Below the pieces are notes generated by a model. It did no database searches and had not been told where the DNA came from. It worked only from the letters and a program-made list of their open reading frames with translations. From NCBI RefSeq assembly GCF_030123065.1, contig NZ_CP126093.1, positions 1,182,001-1,246,000 on the forward strand: a DNA stretch of 64,000 bases, written 5' to 3'. Positions 43,565 through 52,105 of the stretch are shown piece by piece (the first letter of the stretch is position 1; every line of letters begins with the position of its first letter). This stretch comes from Neobacillus sp. DY30 (lineage in GTDB: Bacteria; Bacillota; Bacilli; Bacillales; Cytobacillaceae). The translations under genes were made by a program, and so were the position numbers.

Positions 43565-43753
43565 TTACTTGTTTTTTCTACGCTTCACGCGCTGGTTGGC
43601 CGCATTTGCTCGTGCCATTGCTTCAAGGTCTGCATGATCAGCAAATTCAGCGGAATACTCCACATCATAACCATCTGATTTCATGTTTTTAGGAACCTGT
43701 GGAAGTGATGCTTTGTTTTTATCACGAGTTTTATGTCCCTGCGCACGACCCAT
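43565..43753 (-). CDS. yfhD: YfhD-family small protein
   Basis: This 62-residue, charged protein (MGRAQGHKTRDKNK, then DGYDVEYSAEFADHADLEAMARANAANQR) matches the YfhD family of bacilli, thought to be spore-associated. The longer frame was shortened because AAAGGGG sits inside it, correctly spaced for the ATG at 43753. It is followed on the chromosome by yfhE, recX and yfhH, as in B. subtilis. Confidence 0.8.
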   Translation of the reverse strand: MGRAQGHKTRDKNKASLPQVPKNMKSDGYDVEYSAEFADHADLEAMARANAANQRVKRRKNK

Positions 43754-43847
43754 TAGAAAAACCCCTTTCAATGTTGGCTATTTAGGAACCTAAGAAGTTC
43801 CCTCTATTATCATTTACCAACCGAAAGGGGTCCATTAATGGAAAATA

Positions 43848-43982
43848 TTAAAGTTTTGTTTTGCTGTCGTTAAACCCGCCAGCACGATCTGCTAATTTAA
43901 AGTCACGCTGATATAGTACCTCTTGTGTACTCGTTAAACTGTATTTACCTCTGCCCATATCCTTCTTCTTTTTTCCTGCCAT
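43848..43982 (-). CDS. yfhE: YfhE-family small protein (44 aa)
   Basis: This 44-residue basic protein (MAGKKKKDMGRGKYSLTSTQ, ending GGFNDSKTKL) matches the short YfhE family of bacilli in sequence and position. AAGGGA lies nine bases before the ATG at 43982. It is upstream of yfhD on the same strand with about 95 bp between them. Function unknown. Confidence 0.75.
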   Translation of the reverse strand: MAGKKKKDMGRGKYSLTSTQEVLYQRDFKLADRAGGFNDSKTKL

Positions 43983-44124
43983 TTTGCTCATTCCCTTCAA
44001 CATTTTTGTTAATCGTTATAAAGCTTTTGGAAAAAATTAAGCACATTCACCATTTTTACCTTTTAGGAATGGAATGATACTCAATTGGTAAAAAAATATG
44101 GTAAAGTAAGGTGAGGTGACTGAT

Positions 44125-44934
44125 ATGGCTGTAATTACAAAAATCACCACTCAGCAGAAAAATAAGGATCGTTTTAATATTTTTATGGATTATGGTAAAG
44201 GCGAGGAATATGCCTTTAGTGTTGATAGTGATGTACTCGTAAGGTTTCATTTAAAAAAAGGGCTTGAGATTGATGAATTTTCGATCCAGGAAATACAGTA
44301 TCAAGATGACATACGAAAGGCTTATAATCTAGCTGTTAATTATTTAGCCAGGAGAATGAGGTCTGAAAAAGAAATAAAGGACTATCTTATACAAAAAGAA
44401 GTTGAAGAACCTATCATCAATGAAGTTCTACATAAATTGGCTTCTCAAAAATATATTAATGATGAGGAATATGCATTCTCCTTTGTAAGAACTCAAATCA
44501 ATACGACAGATAAAGGCCCGGACTTAATCTCTATGGAGTTGAAAGAAAGAGGTATCAATGAGGCTTTTATAAAACAAGCGATAGCCGAATACCCTAAAGA
44601 GGATCAGGTTGAAAAAGCGATTAAGGTATCTGAAAAATTATTTAAAAAAAGCACAAAGGAATCGGAGCGGATTGTTAAGCAAAAAGCGGAACAATTGCTA
44701 TTAAGGAAGGGCTACCCGTTTGAAGTCATTCATATTGCACTAGATGAAGCGGCAATGGACAAAGAACTAGATGAAGAAATGGAAGCCATTAAGTACCAGG
44801 GCGAAAAGGCTCATCGGAAGTATAGTAAATATAGTGGTTTTGAGTACGAACAAAAAATGAAACAAGCCTTATATCGTAAAGGCTTTTCAATGGAATTGAT
44901 TGAAAAATTTCTCGGTGAAATTGAAAAATCATGA
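44125..44934 (+). CDS. recX: Recombination regulator RecX
   Basis: This 269-residue protein fits the long RecX form of bacilli, built of three-helix repeats: NLAVNYLARRMRSEKEIKDYL, LASQKYINDEEYAFSFVRTQIN and EAFIKQAIAEY (each in part). RecX binds RecA filaments and modulates strand exchange. AAGGTGAGGTGA precedes the ATG; a GTG nine bases earlier overlaps that site. Neighbours match the B. subtilis yfh region. Confidence 0.9.
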   Translation: MAVITKITTQQKNKDRFNIFMDYGKGEEYAFSVDSDVLVRFHLKKGLEIDEFSIQEIQYQDDIRKAYNLAVNYLARRMRSEKEIKDYLIQKEVEEPIINEVLHKLASQKYINDEEYAFSFVRTQINTTDKGPDLISMELKERGINEAFIKQAIAEYPKEDQVEKAIKVSEKLFKKSTKESERIVKQKAEQLLLRKGYPFEVIHIALDEAAMDKELDEEMEAIKYQGEKAHRKYSKYSGFEYEQKMKQALYRKGFSMELIEKFLGEIEKS

Positions 44935-44955
44935 CGTTAATGGTCATGATTTTTT
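44925..44955. terminator. Bidirectional terminator between recX and SDR gene
   Basis: AAATCATGAC / GTCATGATTT with flanking A and T runs; overlaps the ends of both convergent genes. Confidence 0.8.
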
Positions 44956-45618
44956 ACTTTCAATAATGATTTCATTTTGGTCGAATTGCTCGATAATGAT
45001 TTTCGCTACTTCTTTAGCTGAACGAAACCGTGAAGTGTCATCTATATGATTGCTTCCTTCCCAAAAAGGTGTATCCATTCCGCCCATATAAACGGCCTTA
45101 ATGTTAATCGAACTGTTTTCATATTCCTTTTGCAGACTTTCAGTAAAACCTCTGACTGCAAATTTACTTGCCGCATAAACTGCTTCGTTAACCTTCCCTC
45201 TTAGTCCTGCAGTTGAAATAATATTCATCAGCAGGCCTTCTTCCTGCTGAAGTAAAGGCAATACGGCTTTTGTCATTAAAATGGTACCAAGAACATTCGT
45301 GTGAAGCATTTCGATAATTTCTTCTTCCTTTATATTAACAAAAGGACCGAAATGTCCGACACCAGCATTATTTACTAACCCAAAAACTTTGTGTTTTTTG
45401 CTTATTTGTTCAACACCTTTTAGGATATCGGATTCCTTTTGAACATTAAGCACAACGTAATCGGCTGCACCGCCTGCTTCTTCAATTTCTACCTTAACTG
45501 CTGAAAGCTTATCAAGGGATCTTCCTATCAATATGACATGATATCCTTGCTGCGATAATAATAAGGATAATTCCTTCCCCAATCCCGAACCAGCGCCTGT
45601 TATAATGATGGTTTTCAT
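44944..45618 (-). CDS. Short-chain dehydrogenase/reductase
   Basis: The 224-residue Rossmann enzyme shows the NAD(P) motif TGAGSGLGKEL (residues 6-16), NNAG (near 83) and the catalytic YAASK (near 145). RSLDKL after strand 2 suggests NADP preference. The frame continues 144 bp further upstream, but AAGGAGAGA is placed for the ATG at 45618. It is divergent from yfhH and convergent with recX. Substrate unknown. Confidence 0.85.
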   Translation of the reverse strand: MKTIIITGAGSGLGKELSLLLSQQGYHVILIGRSLDKLSAVKVEIEEAGGAADYVVLNVQKESDILKGVEQISKKHKVFGLVNNAGVGHFGPFVNIKEEEIIEMLHTNVLGTILMTKAVLPLLQQEEGLLMNIISTAGLRGKVNEAVYAASKFAVRGFTESLQKEYENSSINIKAVYMGGMDTPFWEGSNHIDDTSRFRSAKEVAKIIIEQFDQNEIIIESKKS

Positions 45619-45701
45619 TGAAATCTCTCCTTCATCCTTTATTAATTCAATAAAAATAACTATACTAAAATTAAAGAGAAAACGAAAATGGGAGTGAAAA
45701 A

Positions 45702-46025
45702 ATGCAACAGGAGAGACGATACAGCACCATGACCGAGCAAGAATTAAAGCAGGAAATCGCACAGCTGTTAGAGAAAGCGAGAAAAGCAGAGCAAATGGGT
45801 ATGGTGAGTGAATTTGCTGTGCTCGAGAGAAAGGCAGTTATGGCAAGAGCATATCTATTAGACCCAGCCGATTTCAAGCCAGGAGAAATTTACGAACTTG
45901 AAGGTGACCCAGGGGAATATTTTAAGTTAGATTATTTAAACGGTGTATTTGCTTGGGGATACCGCTTAAAAGGTGATGGAAAAGAAGAGGCATTACCAAT
46001 TTCAATGTTAAAACAACTCAAATAA
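45702..46025 (+). CDS. yfhH: YfhH family protein (DUF1811)
   Basis: The 107-residue protein has a helical N-terminus (TEQELKQEIAQLLEKARKAEQMG) and a small beta domain with GEIYELEGDPGEYFKLDYLNGVFAWGYR (in part), as in YfhH of bacilli. The structure family is known but the function is not. Start ATG with GGGAGTG upstream. A hairpin follows. Confidence 0.85.
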   Translation: MQQERRYSTMTEQELKQEIAQLLEKARKAEQMGMVSEFAVLERKAVMARAYLLDPADFKPGEIYELEGDPGEYFKLDYLNGVFAWGYRLKGDGKEEALPISMLKQLK

Positions 46026-46030
46026 ATAAA

Positions 46031-46057
46031 CAAACCAGAGAATAAGTCTCTGGTTTG
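46031..46057. terminator. Hairpin between yfhH and sspK
   Basis: CAAACCAGAGA / TCTCTGGTTTG stem with a 5-nt loop, between convergent genes. Confidence 0.65.
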
Positions 46058-46065
46058 CTCGCAGT

Positions 46066-46245
46066 TTAGGGTTGCAAAAACTCTGGTGTATCTTTTTCGC
46101 GCTGACCAGAAGCACGCATCCGCTCCTGAGGGTGTGTATTGATTGTGCCATCGGCTCTTCTAGAAGCATATTCTGCTTTTGCTCTTGGCTCTCCCTCTAG
46201 TTTGTTGTTATTTTGGTTAGGGAAATTGGTTACTTTATTTCTCAT
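46066..46245 (-). CDS. sspK: Small acid-soluble spore protein K
   Basis: This 59-residue protein begins [20 protein letters not shown] and contains [20 protein letters not shown], matching SspK, a minor forespore SASP. It would be made late in sporulation under sigma-G. An AGGTAC-type site precedes the ATG at 46245. It is convergent with yfhH and divergent from yfhJ, its place in B. subtilis. No good sigma-G promoter could be assigned by eye. Confidence 0.88.
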   Translation of the reverse strand: MRNKVTNFPNQNNNKLEGEPRAKAEYASRRADGTINTHPQERMRASGQREKDTPEFLQP

Positions 46246-46381
46246 GCTGTACCTCCATTATGGGAATGAATGAGAAACCGCGAAAAGCAAAGTGTCGTCA
46301 CACCAGTGCTTACCACGTGTTAATAGTATTCGAATTTTAGGAGCAGGTTATGTTATAAGAAATTGGCAATGAGGTGAATGT

Positions 46382-46651
46382 ATGAACGATTATCATGAAA
46401 GATTAGCAAAACTTTTATTAGAAAGAAACGAATTGCTTTCCTATCATCAAGCAAGAACATGGGTTGAGTTAATGTGGGAGGACTTCGAAACCACCGCTGC
46501 GAAGGCAGGCAGGGATTATCTGGGAAGCGAAATGACTGAAAGAATTGTTAGACAATGGATAGAAAATTATGGCGACAGACTCCATGACTTTGTGGCCAAA
46601 AACCCAAAATATAAAGAATACCTCAAACCAGACAAAACGTCGTTGAACTAA
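46382..46651 (+). CDS. yfhJ: YfhJ/WVELL-family protein
   Basis: This 89-residue protein contains YHQARTWVELMWEDFETTAAKAG, the WVELL-family signature (here WVELM). TGAGGTGAATGT precedes the ATG. Function unknown, but position next to sspK is conserved. Repeat array B begins 27 bp after its stop codon, with no ordinary terminator between. Confidence 0.85.
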   Translation: MNDYHERLAKLLLERNELLSYHQARTWVELMWEDFETTAAKAGRDYLGSEMTERIVRQWIENYGDRLHDFVAKNPKYKEYLKPDKTSLN

Positions 46652-46677
46652 TGAACACATTACAGATCAGGTTAGTA

Positions 46678-46950
46678 CCGATAAACCAAGGCTCTCCGAA
46701 ATTAGACCGGGATAGTGCCGATAAACTAAGGCTCTCCAAATTATCGTAACAATCAGACCAGGATAGTGTCGATAAACTAAGGCTCTCCGAATTATCGTAA
46801 CAATCAGACCGGGATAGTGCCGATAAACCAAGGCTCTCCGAATTATCGTAACAATCAGACCGGGATAGTGCCGATAAACCAATGCCGCCAAAATTATCGT
46901 AACATTCAACTCGGGATAGTATCGATAAACCAAGGCTCCCCCGCCTGGCC
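46678..46950. repeat. Tandem 51-bp repeat array B (about 5 units)
   Basis: CGATAAAC-containing units begin at 46678 (40 bp, shortened), 46718, 46769, 46820, 46871 and 46922 (partial). Read on the minus strand the unit is about 80% identical to array A, which lies in the opposite orientation. The arms TTATCGGCAC and GTTACGATAA pair imperfectly. The array follows yfhJ directly. Long open frames across it are products of the 51-bp period. Confidence 0.9.
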
Positions 46951-46969
46951 ACAGATAGCGTAGTGCCTC

Positions 46970-46990
46970 GTGACAGGCAGAACCTGTCAC
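46970..46990. repeat. GTGACAGG hairpin
   Basis: GTGACAGG / CCTGTCAC with a 5-nt loop. It shares its core with the GGTGACAGGCACC element at 26.3 kb. The remaining sequence to 47086 shows no gene. Confidence 0.6.
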
Positions 46991-47086
46991 TGCGATGATT
47001 ATTCTAAGAAGCATTCCTAGTGGAGTGGCAATCAAAGGGCAAATTACAGCCTTTAATATACTGTGTAGATATATTTTAAAAAGCAC

Positions 47087-47126
47087 AAAAAGAAGCGAAA
47101 TCTATTCTGATTTCGCTTCTTTTTTT
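47087..47126. terminator. Terminator of yfhP
   Basis: AAAGAAGCGAAAT / ATTTCGCTTCTTT with long A and T runs; bidirectional in form. Confidence 0.85.
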
Positions 47127-48106
47127 CAACTCGGTATGATGTTAAGCTTTTTCCGTAATTTCTTCTCACTGAATACCCAGCCTGTATATGAGCTTATTGG
47201 ATTTAACTCAAGGTCCAGCTGCACAACTGCAACGAATGGATAATGCCCATTGCTGCGGTACCTTAAATCAATAAATCGAACTTCGTAATGGTCATCGTAC
47301 TCATCTAATTCCCAACGGTACACAGGTGAGAAGGATAAAAATGCAGCAAGATTACTATCTTTTTTTGCTGCTTCAAGGACAGGAGTTTCAGGCACAGGCA
47401 CCCGCTTGAAACGATCGTATATCACTATATTGGTTCCCATTGCTCTGCCAACAAAGAACTCCTCTTCATTCATAGCAGCGATTCTCCAGTAGTTAAACTT
47501 CATGGTTGGTGAAGTGATAATATCCGTAGCATCTGGAATTATTTTTCTAACGGCGGCTCGCACTTTTGCTTGGGCATAAAAACGAAGTAAATAATACCCA
47601 ATTAAAACCACAAACATGCCTAAAAAAGTATAACCAGGATCCGCACCAATTACCCAAATAACAATGGCGGCAACGTGAATTCCAAAGATGATTGGATCAA
47701 AGGTATTAATTACCCCCAGCGCCACCCATTTAGACGTAAAAGGTCTTAGAGCTTGTGTCCCATAAGCATTAAAAATATCTACAAAAACATGGATGAAAAC
47801 CGCTGCAAATGTCCAGCCCCATAGATGTAGAAGATTTGCCCCTGGAAAAAATGGATAAATCAAAGCTAATAGTATAAGGGGCCATAAAAGTACAGCCGGT
47901 ATTGAGTGGGTGAGACCACGATGGTTACGAATGTAAATGGCATTATTCCTTAATTTTAAAACCGTATCAATATCAGGTATTTGTGATCCAGCGATCGTAG
48001 CAATTAAGACACTCGTGGCAGTTGCCGAGTTACTAGCTACCACTGGGTCAAGAGTCGCAAGACCGCCTAGCGCAATTCCCATTACAACATGAGTTCCAGT
48101 ATCCAA
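47126..48106 (-). CDS. yfhP: YfhP membrane protein (metal-dependent hydrolase-like, YdjM/DUF457 family)
   Basis: This 326-residue membrane protein opens with MDTGTHVVMGIALGGLATL and has the family His/Asp motifs GSQIPDIDTVLKLR and NHRGLTHSIPAVLLW, then FVDIFNAYGTQALRPF. About four helices are followed by a soluble tail of 130 residues. The His and Asp residues resemble a metal-dependent lipid hydrolase site. In B. subtilis yfhP lies divergent from mutY (yfhQ), as here. Confidence 0.85.
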   Translation of the reverse strand: MDTGTHVVMGIALGGLATLDPVVASNSATATSVLIATIAGSQIPDIDTVLKLRNNAIYIRNHRGLTHSIPAVLLWPLILLALIYPFFPGANLLHLWGWTFAAVFIHVFVDIFNAYGTQALRPFTSKWVALGVINTFDPIIFGIHVAAIVIWVIGADPGYTFLGMFVVLIGYYLLRFYAQAKVRAAVRKIIPDATDIITSPTMKFNYWRIAAMNEEEFFVGRAMGTNIVIYDRFKRVPVPETPVLEAAKKDSNLAAFLSFSPVYRWELDEYDDHYEVRFIDLRYRSNGHYPFVAVVQLDLELNPISSYTGWVFSEKKLRKKLNIIPS

Positions 48107-48227
48107 AAGGAAAAATCCTCCTTTATTAAATTCTTGTCAAAATCACCAAATTGGCTTATCGTTAAAAAATGCTTATTATTATATTCCCTTATTTCGTTTT
48201 GTTTAACAGGCTGGAGGAATTTTCATA

Positions 48228-49322
48228 ATGATAAATGAGTTAAAAAATATAGAAAATATCTCAATAGAAAAGTTTCAGGAAGATTTATTATCTTGGTTTA
48301 AAGCCGAACAACGTGACTTGCCGTGGAGAAAAGATCAGGACCCGTATAAAGTATGGGTATCTGAAATTATGTTACAGCAAACAAGAGTTGATACGGTTAT
48401 TCCTTATTTTAATCGATTTATCGAATGGTTTCCAACAATAGAAGACCTCGCTAACGCAAATGAAGAAAAAGTTCTAAAAGCGTGGGAAGGACTAGGTTAT
48501 TATTCGCGTGTAAGAAATTTACATTCAGCGGTCAAGGAAGTAAACGCCAAATACGACGGTAAGGTGCCGAATACTCCAAAGGAGATTTCAAACCTTAAGG
48601 GAGTTGGTCCCTACACAGCAGGTGCAATCTTAAGTATTGCCTATGGTATTCCTGAACCTGCGGTAGATGGTAACGTAATGAGAGTTTTATCAAGAATCCT
48701 TTCGATTTGGGAGGATATCGCGAAACCATCAACAAGGAAGGTTTTCGAAAATGCTGTTAGGCAGGTTATTTCCCATGAGGACCCCTCTGCCTTTAATCAG
48801 GCATTGATGGAGCTTGGTGCCTTAATCTGTACCCCCACATCTCCTTCATGTTTACTATGCCCTGTAAGGGATCATTGCCAAGGGTTCCATGCGGGAGTCG
48901 AGACCGAACTTCCTATCAAAACGAAGAAGAACGCACAAAGAAGTGTTGACCTAGCTGCAATAATTGTGAAGAATGAAAGTGGAAAAATATTAATTCATAA
49001 ACGACCTGAAAATGGGCTGCTTGCGAATTTATGGGAATTTCCAAACGTTGAACTTCATCAACCAATTGTGATGGAACGTGCTGGAGTTGCCGGCATCTTC
49101 AGAGAATTATTTGATATGAGTATTAAGTTAGAGAGGAATATTGGTCAAATCGAACACGTTTTTTCCCACCTAGTTTGGAATATCCGTATCTATATAGGTA
49201 CAATTGGTGAGGATTTTTCAGAAAATAGTGATTGGAAATTTATCACCCTTGATGAAATCGAAGAACATGCGTTTCCAGTTTCCTTCCATAAAATACTTAA
49301 GTTGTTTAAAGAGTATAGTTAA
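48228..49322 (+). CDS. mutY: A/G-specific adenine glycosylase
   Basis: The 364-residue glycosylase removes adenine mispaired with 8-oxoguanine. The helix-hairpin-helix [10 protein letters not shown] is near residue 125 with catalytic Asp in [13 protein letters not shown]; the [4Fe-4S] loop has Cys in [17 protein letters not shown] near 205. The C-terminal third is the NUDIX-like 8-oxoG recognition domain. GGAGGAA precedes the ATG. A strong terminator follows. Confidence 0.94.
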   Translation: MINELKNIENISIEKFQEDLLSWFKAEQRDLPWRKDQDPYKVWVSEIMLQQTRVDTVIPYFNRFIEWFPTIEDLANANEEKVLKAWEGLGYYSRVRNLHSAVKEVNAKYDGKVPNTPKEISNLKGVGPYTAGAILSIAYGIPEPAVDGNVMRVLSRILSIWEDIAKPSTRKVFENAVRQVISHEDPSAFNQALMELGALICTPTSPSCLLCPVRDHCQGFHAGVETELPIKTKKNAQRSVDLAAIIVKNESGKILIHKRPENGLLANLWEFPNVELHQPIVMERAGVAGIFRELFDMSIKLERNIGQIEHVFSHLVWNIRIYIGTIGEDFSENSDWKFITLDEIEEHAFPVSFHKILKLFKEYS

Positions 49323-49354
49323 AAAAGAACGCCTACTTTGAAGGCGTTCTTTTT
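49322..49354. terminator. Bidirectional terminator between mutY and yfhS
   Basis: AAAAAGAACGCCT / AGGCGTTCTTTTT stem, 7-nt loop. Confidence 0.9.
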
Positions 49355-49357
49355 AGA

Positions 49358-49582
49358 TTAATCATAACTAACTTTCGTTCCATGTGTATAGTCGGCTTCT
49401 TGCCGTTTTATGCCGCCGCGATTTTCAATTTCTTGAATGATTTCACGATGAATCGTTACGCCTTCGCTATTTAAGTAGGGTGCTATTTGTTGTAATGAAT
49501 GGTGAAAGAAGGCTAGCTCGCTGTCCCTCCATTCGGCTTTAGAGACCATAGAAAGTTCTGTCATATCCCGTCCTACATACAT
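49358..49582 (-). CDS. YfhS-family small protein
   Basis: This 74-residue protein (MYVGRDMTELSMV, then FHHSLQQIAPYLNSEG and IENRGGIKRQEADYTHGT) matches by sequence and position the YfhS-type proteins of bacilli, though I am less sure of the name. The longer frame was trimmed because GAAAGGAAGAAG is spaced for the ATG at 49582. Divergent from fabL. Function unknown. Confidence 0.7.
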   Translation of the reverse strand: MYVGRDMTELSMVSKAEWRDSELAFFHHSLQQIAPYLNSEGVTIHREIIQEIENRGGIKRQEADYTHGTKVSYD

Positions 49583-49679
49583 AATCTTCTTCCTTTCTCG
49601 CATTTAATAGCATTAGGTTTTGTAATCAATTGTCATCTATACATTAAAACGATAAAATGAATACAAAACTTGTTTATGA

Positions 49680-50444
<765 letters not shown>

Positions 50445-50469
50445 CGATAAATTCTTTTGAAATTTTTTG

Positions 50470-50499
50470 GGATAGTCTCTTCATCTCCGGGGTATCTTA
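50470..50499 (+). promoter_or_regulatory. Possible sigma-G promoter of sspE
   Basis: GGATA, 18 bp, TATCTTA, about 22 bp before the start codon. It is a partial match to the sigma-G consensus (GHATR, CATWHTA); the gene family makes it plausible. Confidence 0.3.
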
Positions 50500-50520
50500 A
50501 TTTTTGTGGAGGTGATTAAA

Positions 50521-50835
50521 ATGGCAAACAACTTCAACCAACAACCAAACAAAACTTCTGCTGGAACTAACATCCAAGAAGTTAGACAACAGAATGCACA
50601 ATCTCAAGGTTCAGCTGGTCAATTCGGAACTGAATTCGCTAGCCAAACAGATGCTGCTGAAGTAAGAAGACAAAATCAGCAATCTCAACAAGGTTCTGCT
50701 GGAGCTGCTGGTTCAGCTGGTCAATTCGGAACTGAATTCGCTAGCCAAACAGATGCTGCTGAAGTAAGAAGACAAAACCAGCAATCTCAAGCTAACAAAG
50801 GCCAAGGTAATTCTGGTCAATTTGGTCAAAGCTAA
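50521..50835 (+). CDS. sspE: Gamma-type small acid-soluble spore protein
   Basis: The 104-residue Gln/Asn/Ala-rich protein is an amino-acid store degraded by the Gpr protease in germination. It holds two copies of GQFGTEFASQTDAAEVRRQN, each with the EFASQT-type Gpr cleavage context. TGGAGGTGATT precedes the ATG at 50521; an in-frame TTG/ATG extension upstream has no site. Followed by a strong terminator. Expected to be sigma-G dependent. Confidence 0.92.
   Translation: MANNFNQQPNKTSAGTNIQEVRQQNAQSQGSAGQFGTEFASQTDAAEVRRQNQQSQQGSAGAAGSAGQFGTEFASQTDAAEVRRQNQQSQANKGQGNSGQFGQS
50608..50790 (+). repeat. Internal duplication in sspE (81 bp, period 102 bp)
   Basis: 50608-50688 and 50710-50790 are identical except for one silent T/C change, pointing to a recent duplication or gene conversion. 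Confidence 0.85.
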
Positions 50836-50848
50836 TAAATTTGTAAGC

Positions 50849-50882
50849 AGAAGGCACTCGAAATCGAAGAGTGCCTTCTTTA
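50849..50882 (+). terminator. Terminator of sspE
   Basis: AGAAGGCACTC / GAGTGCCTTCT, 9-nt loop, T run. Confidence 0.85.
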
Positions 50883-51011
50883 CGTGTGTAAGCGGCTTCC
50901 ACTATTAGTGCAAATCGACAAAAGTTCTGTTAAGTCTACATAAGTAGTCAAAGGATATAACTGTTAATTAAAGAATACATATTAGATAGAAAAAATAAGG
51001 CGGTGTGGTAA

Positions 51012-51269
51012 ATGGATCATTTTAACCGTTTAGTATCCGAGCAGATGATGACAATGGAAAAGTTACTATACCTTCAGGGAGAACTTGAACGTTGTCAAGA
51101 AATCGAGCAGCAGCTACAGACTATACAAAACGAAACAGAGTTAGAAAGTGTTCAATTTGATATCAATCAGATGAAGAAAGAGCTGAAAGAAATTCAGGAA
51201 GTCTTTGAAAAACAAACAGAGGAAGTAATTCAATCCTATCGCGAAAGTGACTTAGAACCATCTATATAG
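51012..51269 (+). CDS. ygaB: YgaB-family protein
   Basis: This 85-residue protein is a continuous charged coiled coil (MEKLLYLQGELERCQEIEQQLQ, in part, then FDINQMKKELKEIQEVFEKQ). Its position between sspE and ygaC and its size match B. subtilis YgaB. Function unknown. Confidence 0.8.
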   Translation: MDHFNRLVSEQMMTMEKLLYLQGELERCQEIEQQLQTIQNETELESVQFDINQMKKELKEIQEVFEKQTEEVIQSYRESDLEPSI

Positions 51270-51312
51270 GTCAAAAATGTAGAAAATGATTGAAAAATAT
51301 GCAATTTTTTTC

Positions 51313-51346
51313 AAAGAGTCATTGAAATCAATGGCTCTTTTGTTTT
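51313..51346 (+). terminator. Terminator of ygaB
   Basis: AAAGAGTCATT / AATGGCTCTTT stem followed by TGTTTT. Confidence 0.75.
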
Positions 51347-51462
51347 AAATTCTTTATTCAACCGTTATAATAATAAGAAATAGTAAATGATTTGTTACCA
51401 TTTGTCGTTTAAGTTCAGGAATAAAGGTTACAAAGCGTTTAGGAAGGAAGAAGGGGAGAATC

Positions 51463-51993
51463 ATGGGCGTACCCATCGAAGGAGAACCAATACAAATACA
51501 TAGCTATAAACACAATGGGCACATCCATCGCGTCTGGGAAGAAACGACCGTTTTAAAAGGATCCCAAAATTTAGTGATTGGCGGGAATGATCGCACAATA
51601 GTAACGGAATCAGATGGAAGAACATGGATTACAAGAGAACCAGCGATTTGTTATTTTCATTCACAATACTGGTTTAATATTATTGGAATGATTCGTGAAG
51701 ATGGTATTTACTACTATTGTAATCTCAGCTCACCATTTATCTTCGATGGCGAAGCAGTTAAATATATTGATTATGACCTCGATATCAAGGTATTCCCTGA
51801 TATGACGTTTAATTTGTTAGACGAAGATGAATATGAACGTCACCGTCGTGAAATGAAATATCCCGAAGTGATTGATCAAATTCTGAAAAGGAATGTTGAG
51901 AAGCTCATTCACTGGATCCGGCAGCGCAAAGGACCATTTGCACCAGATTTTATTGATATCTGGTATGAGCGTTACTTAACTTACAGACGTTGA
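51463..51993 (+). CDS. ygaC: Nucleoside tri/diphosphate phosphatase, YgaC/Ntdp family (DUF402)
   Basis: The 176-residue protein belongs to the UPF0374/DUF402 family, metal-dependent nucleoside di/triphosphatases. Features are the N-terminal [36 protein letters not shown] and the acidic metal site [13 protein letters not shown] near residue 100. AAGAAGGGGAG precedes the ATG. Position after ygaB is conserved. Confidence 0.88.
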   Translation: MGVPIEGEPIQIHSYKHNGHIHRVWEETTVLKGSQNLVIGGNDRTIVTESDGRTWITREPAICYFHSQYWFNIIGMIREDGIYYYCNLSSPFIFDGEAVKYIDYDLDIKVFPDMTFNLLDEDEYERHRREMKYPEVIDQILKRNVEKLIHWIRQRKGPFAPDFIDIWYERYLTYRR

Positions 51994-52012
51994 TGGAAAA
52001 TGCTTCAACGCC

Positions 52013-52070
52013 ATGGAAAGATGATGAAGGCACCTACACAGAATAGTAGCTGCCTTCATCATTTTTCCAT
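52013..52070 (+). terminator. Terminator of ygaC
   Basis: Long stem between 52013-52032 and 52051-52070 (GATGATGAAGGCA / TGCCTTCATCATTTTT core). Confidence 0.85.
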
Positions 52071-52105
52071 GTTCTTATTATTGTGATCAGGAAGGGGGGG
52101 CAATC

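Noticed and set aside
46246..46330. Sigma-G promoter for sspK
   Set aside because: GAATA is present on the minus strand, but no acceptable -10 follows at 16-18 bp.
46623..47086. Minus-strand open frames across array B (repeating ALVYRHYPGLIVTIIRR)
   Set aside because: Same cause as array A. Shared peptides only reflect the shared DNA repeat.
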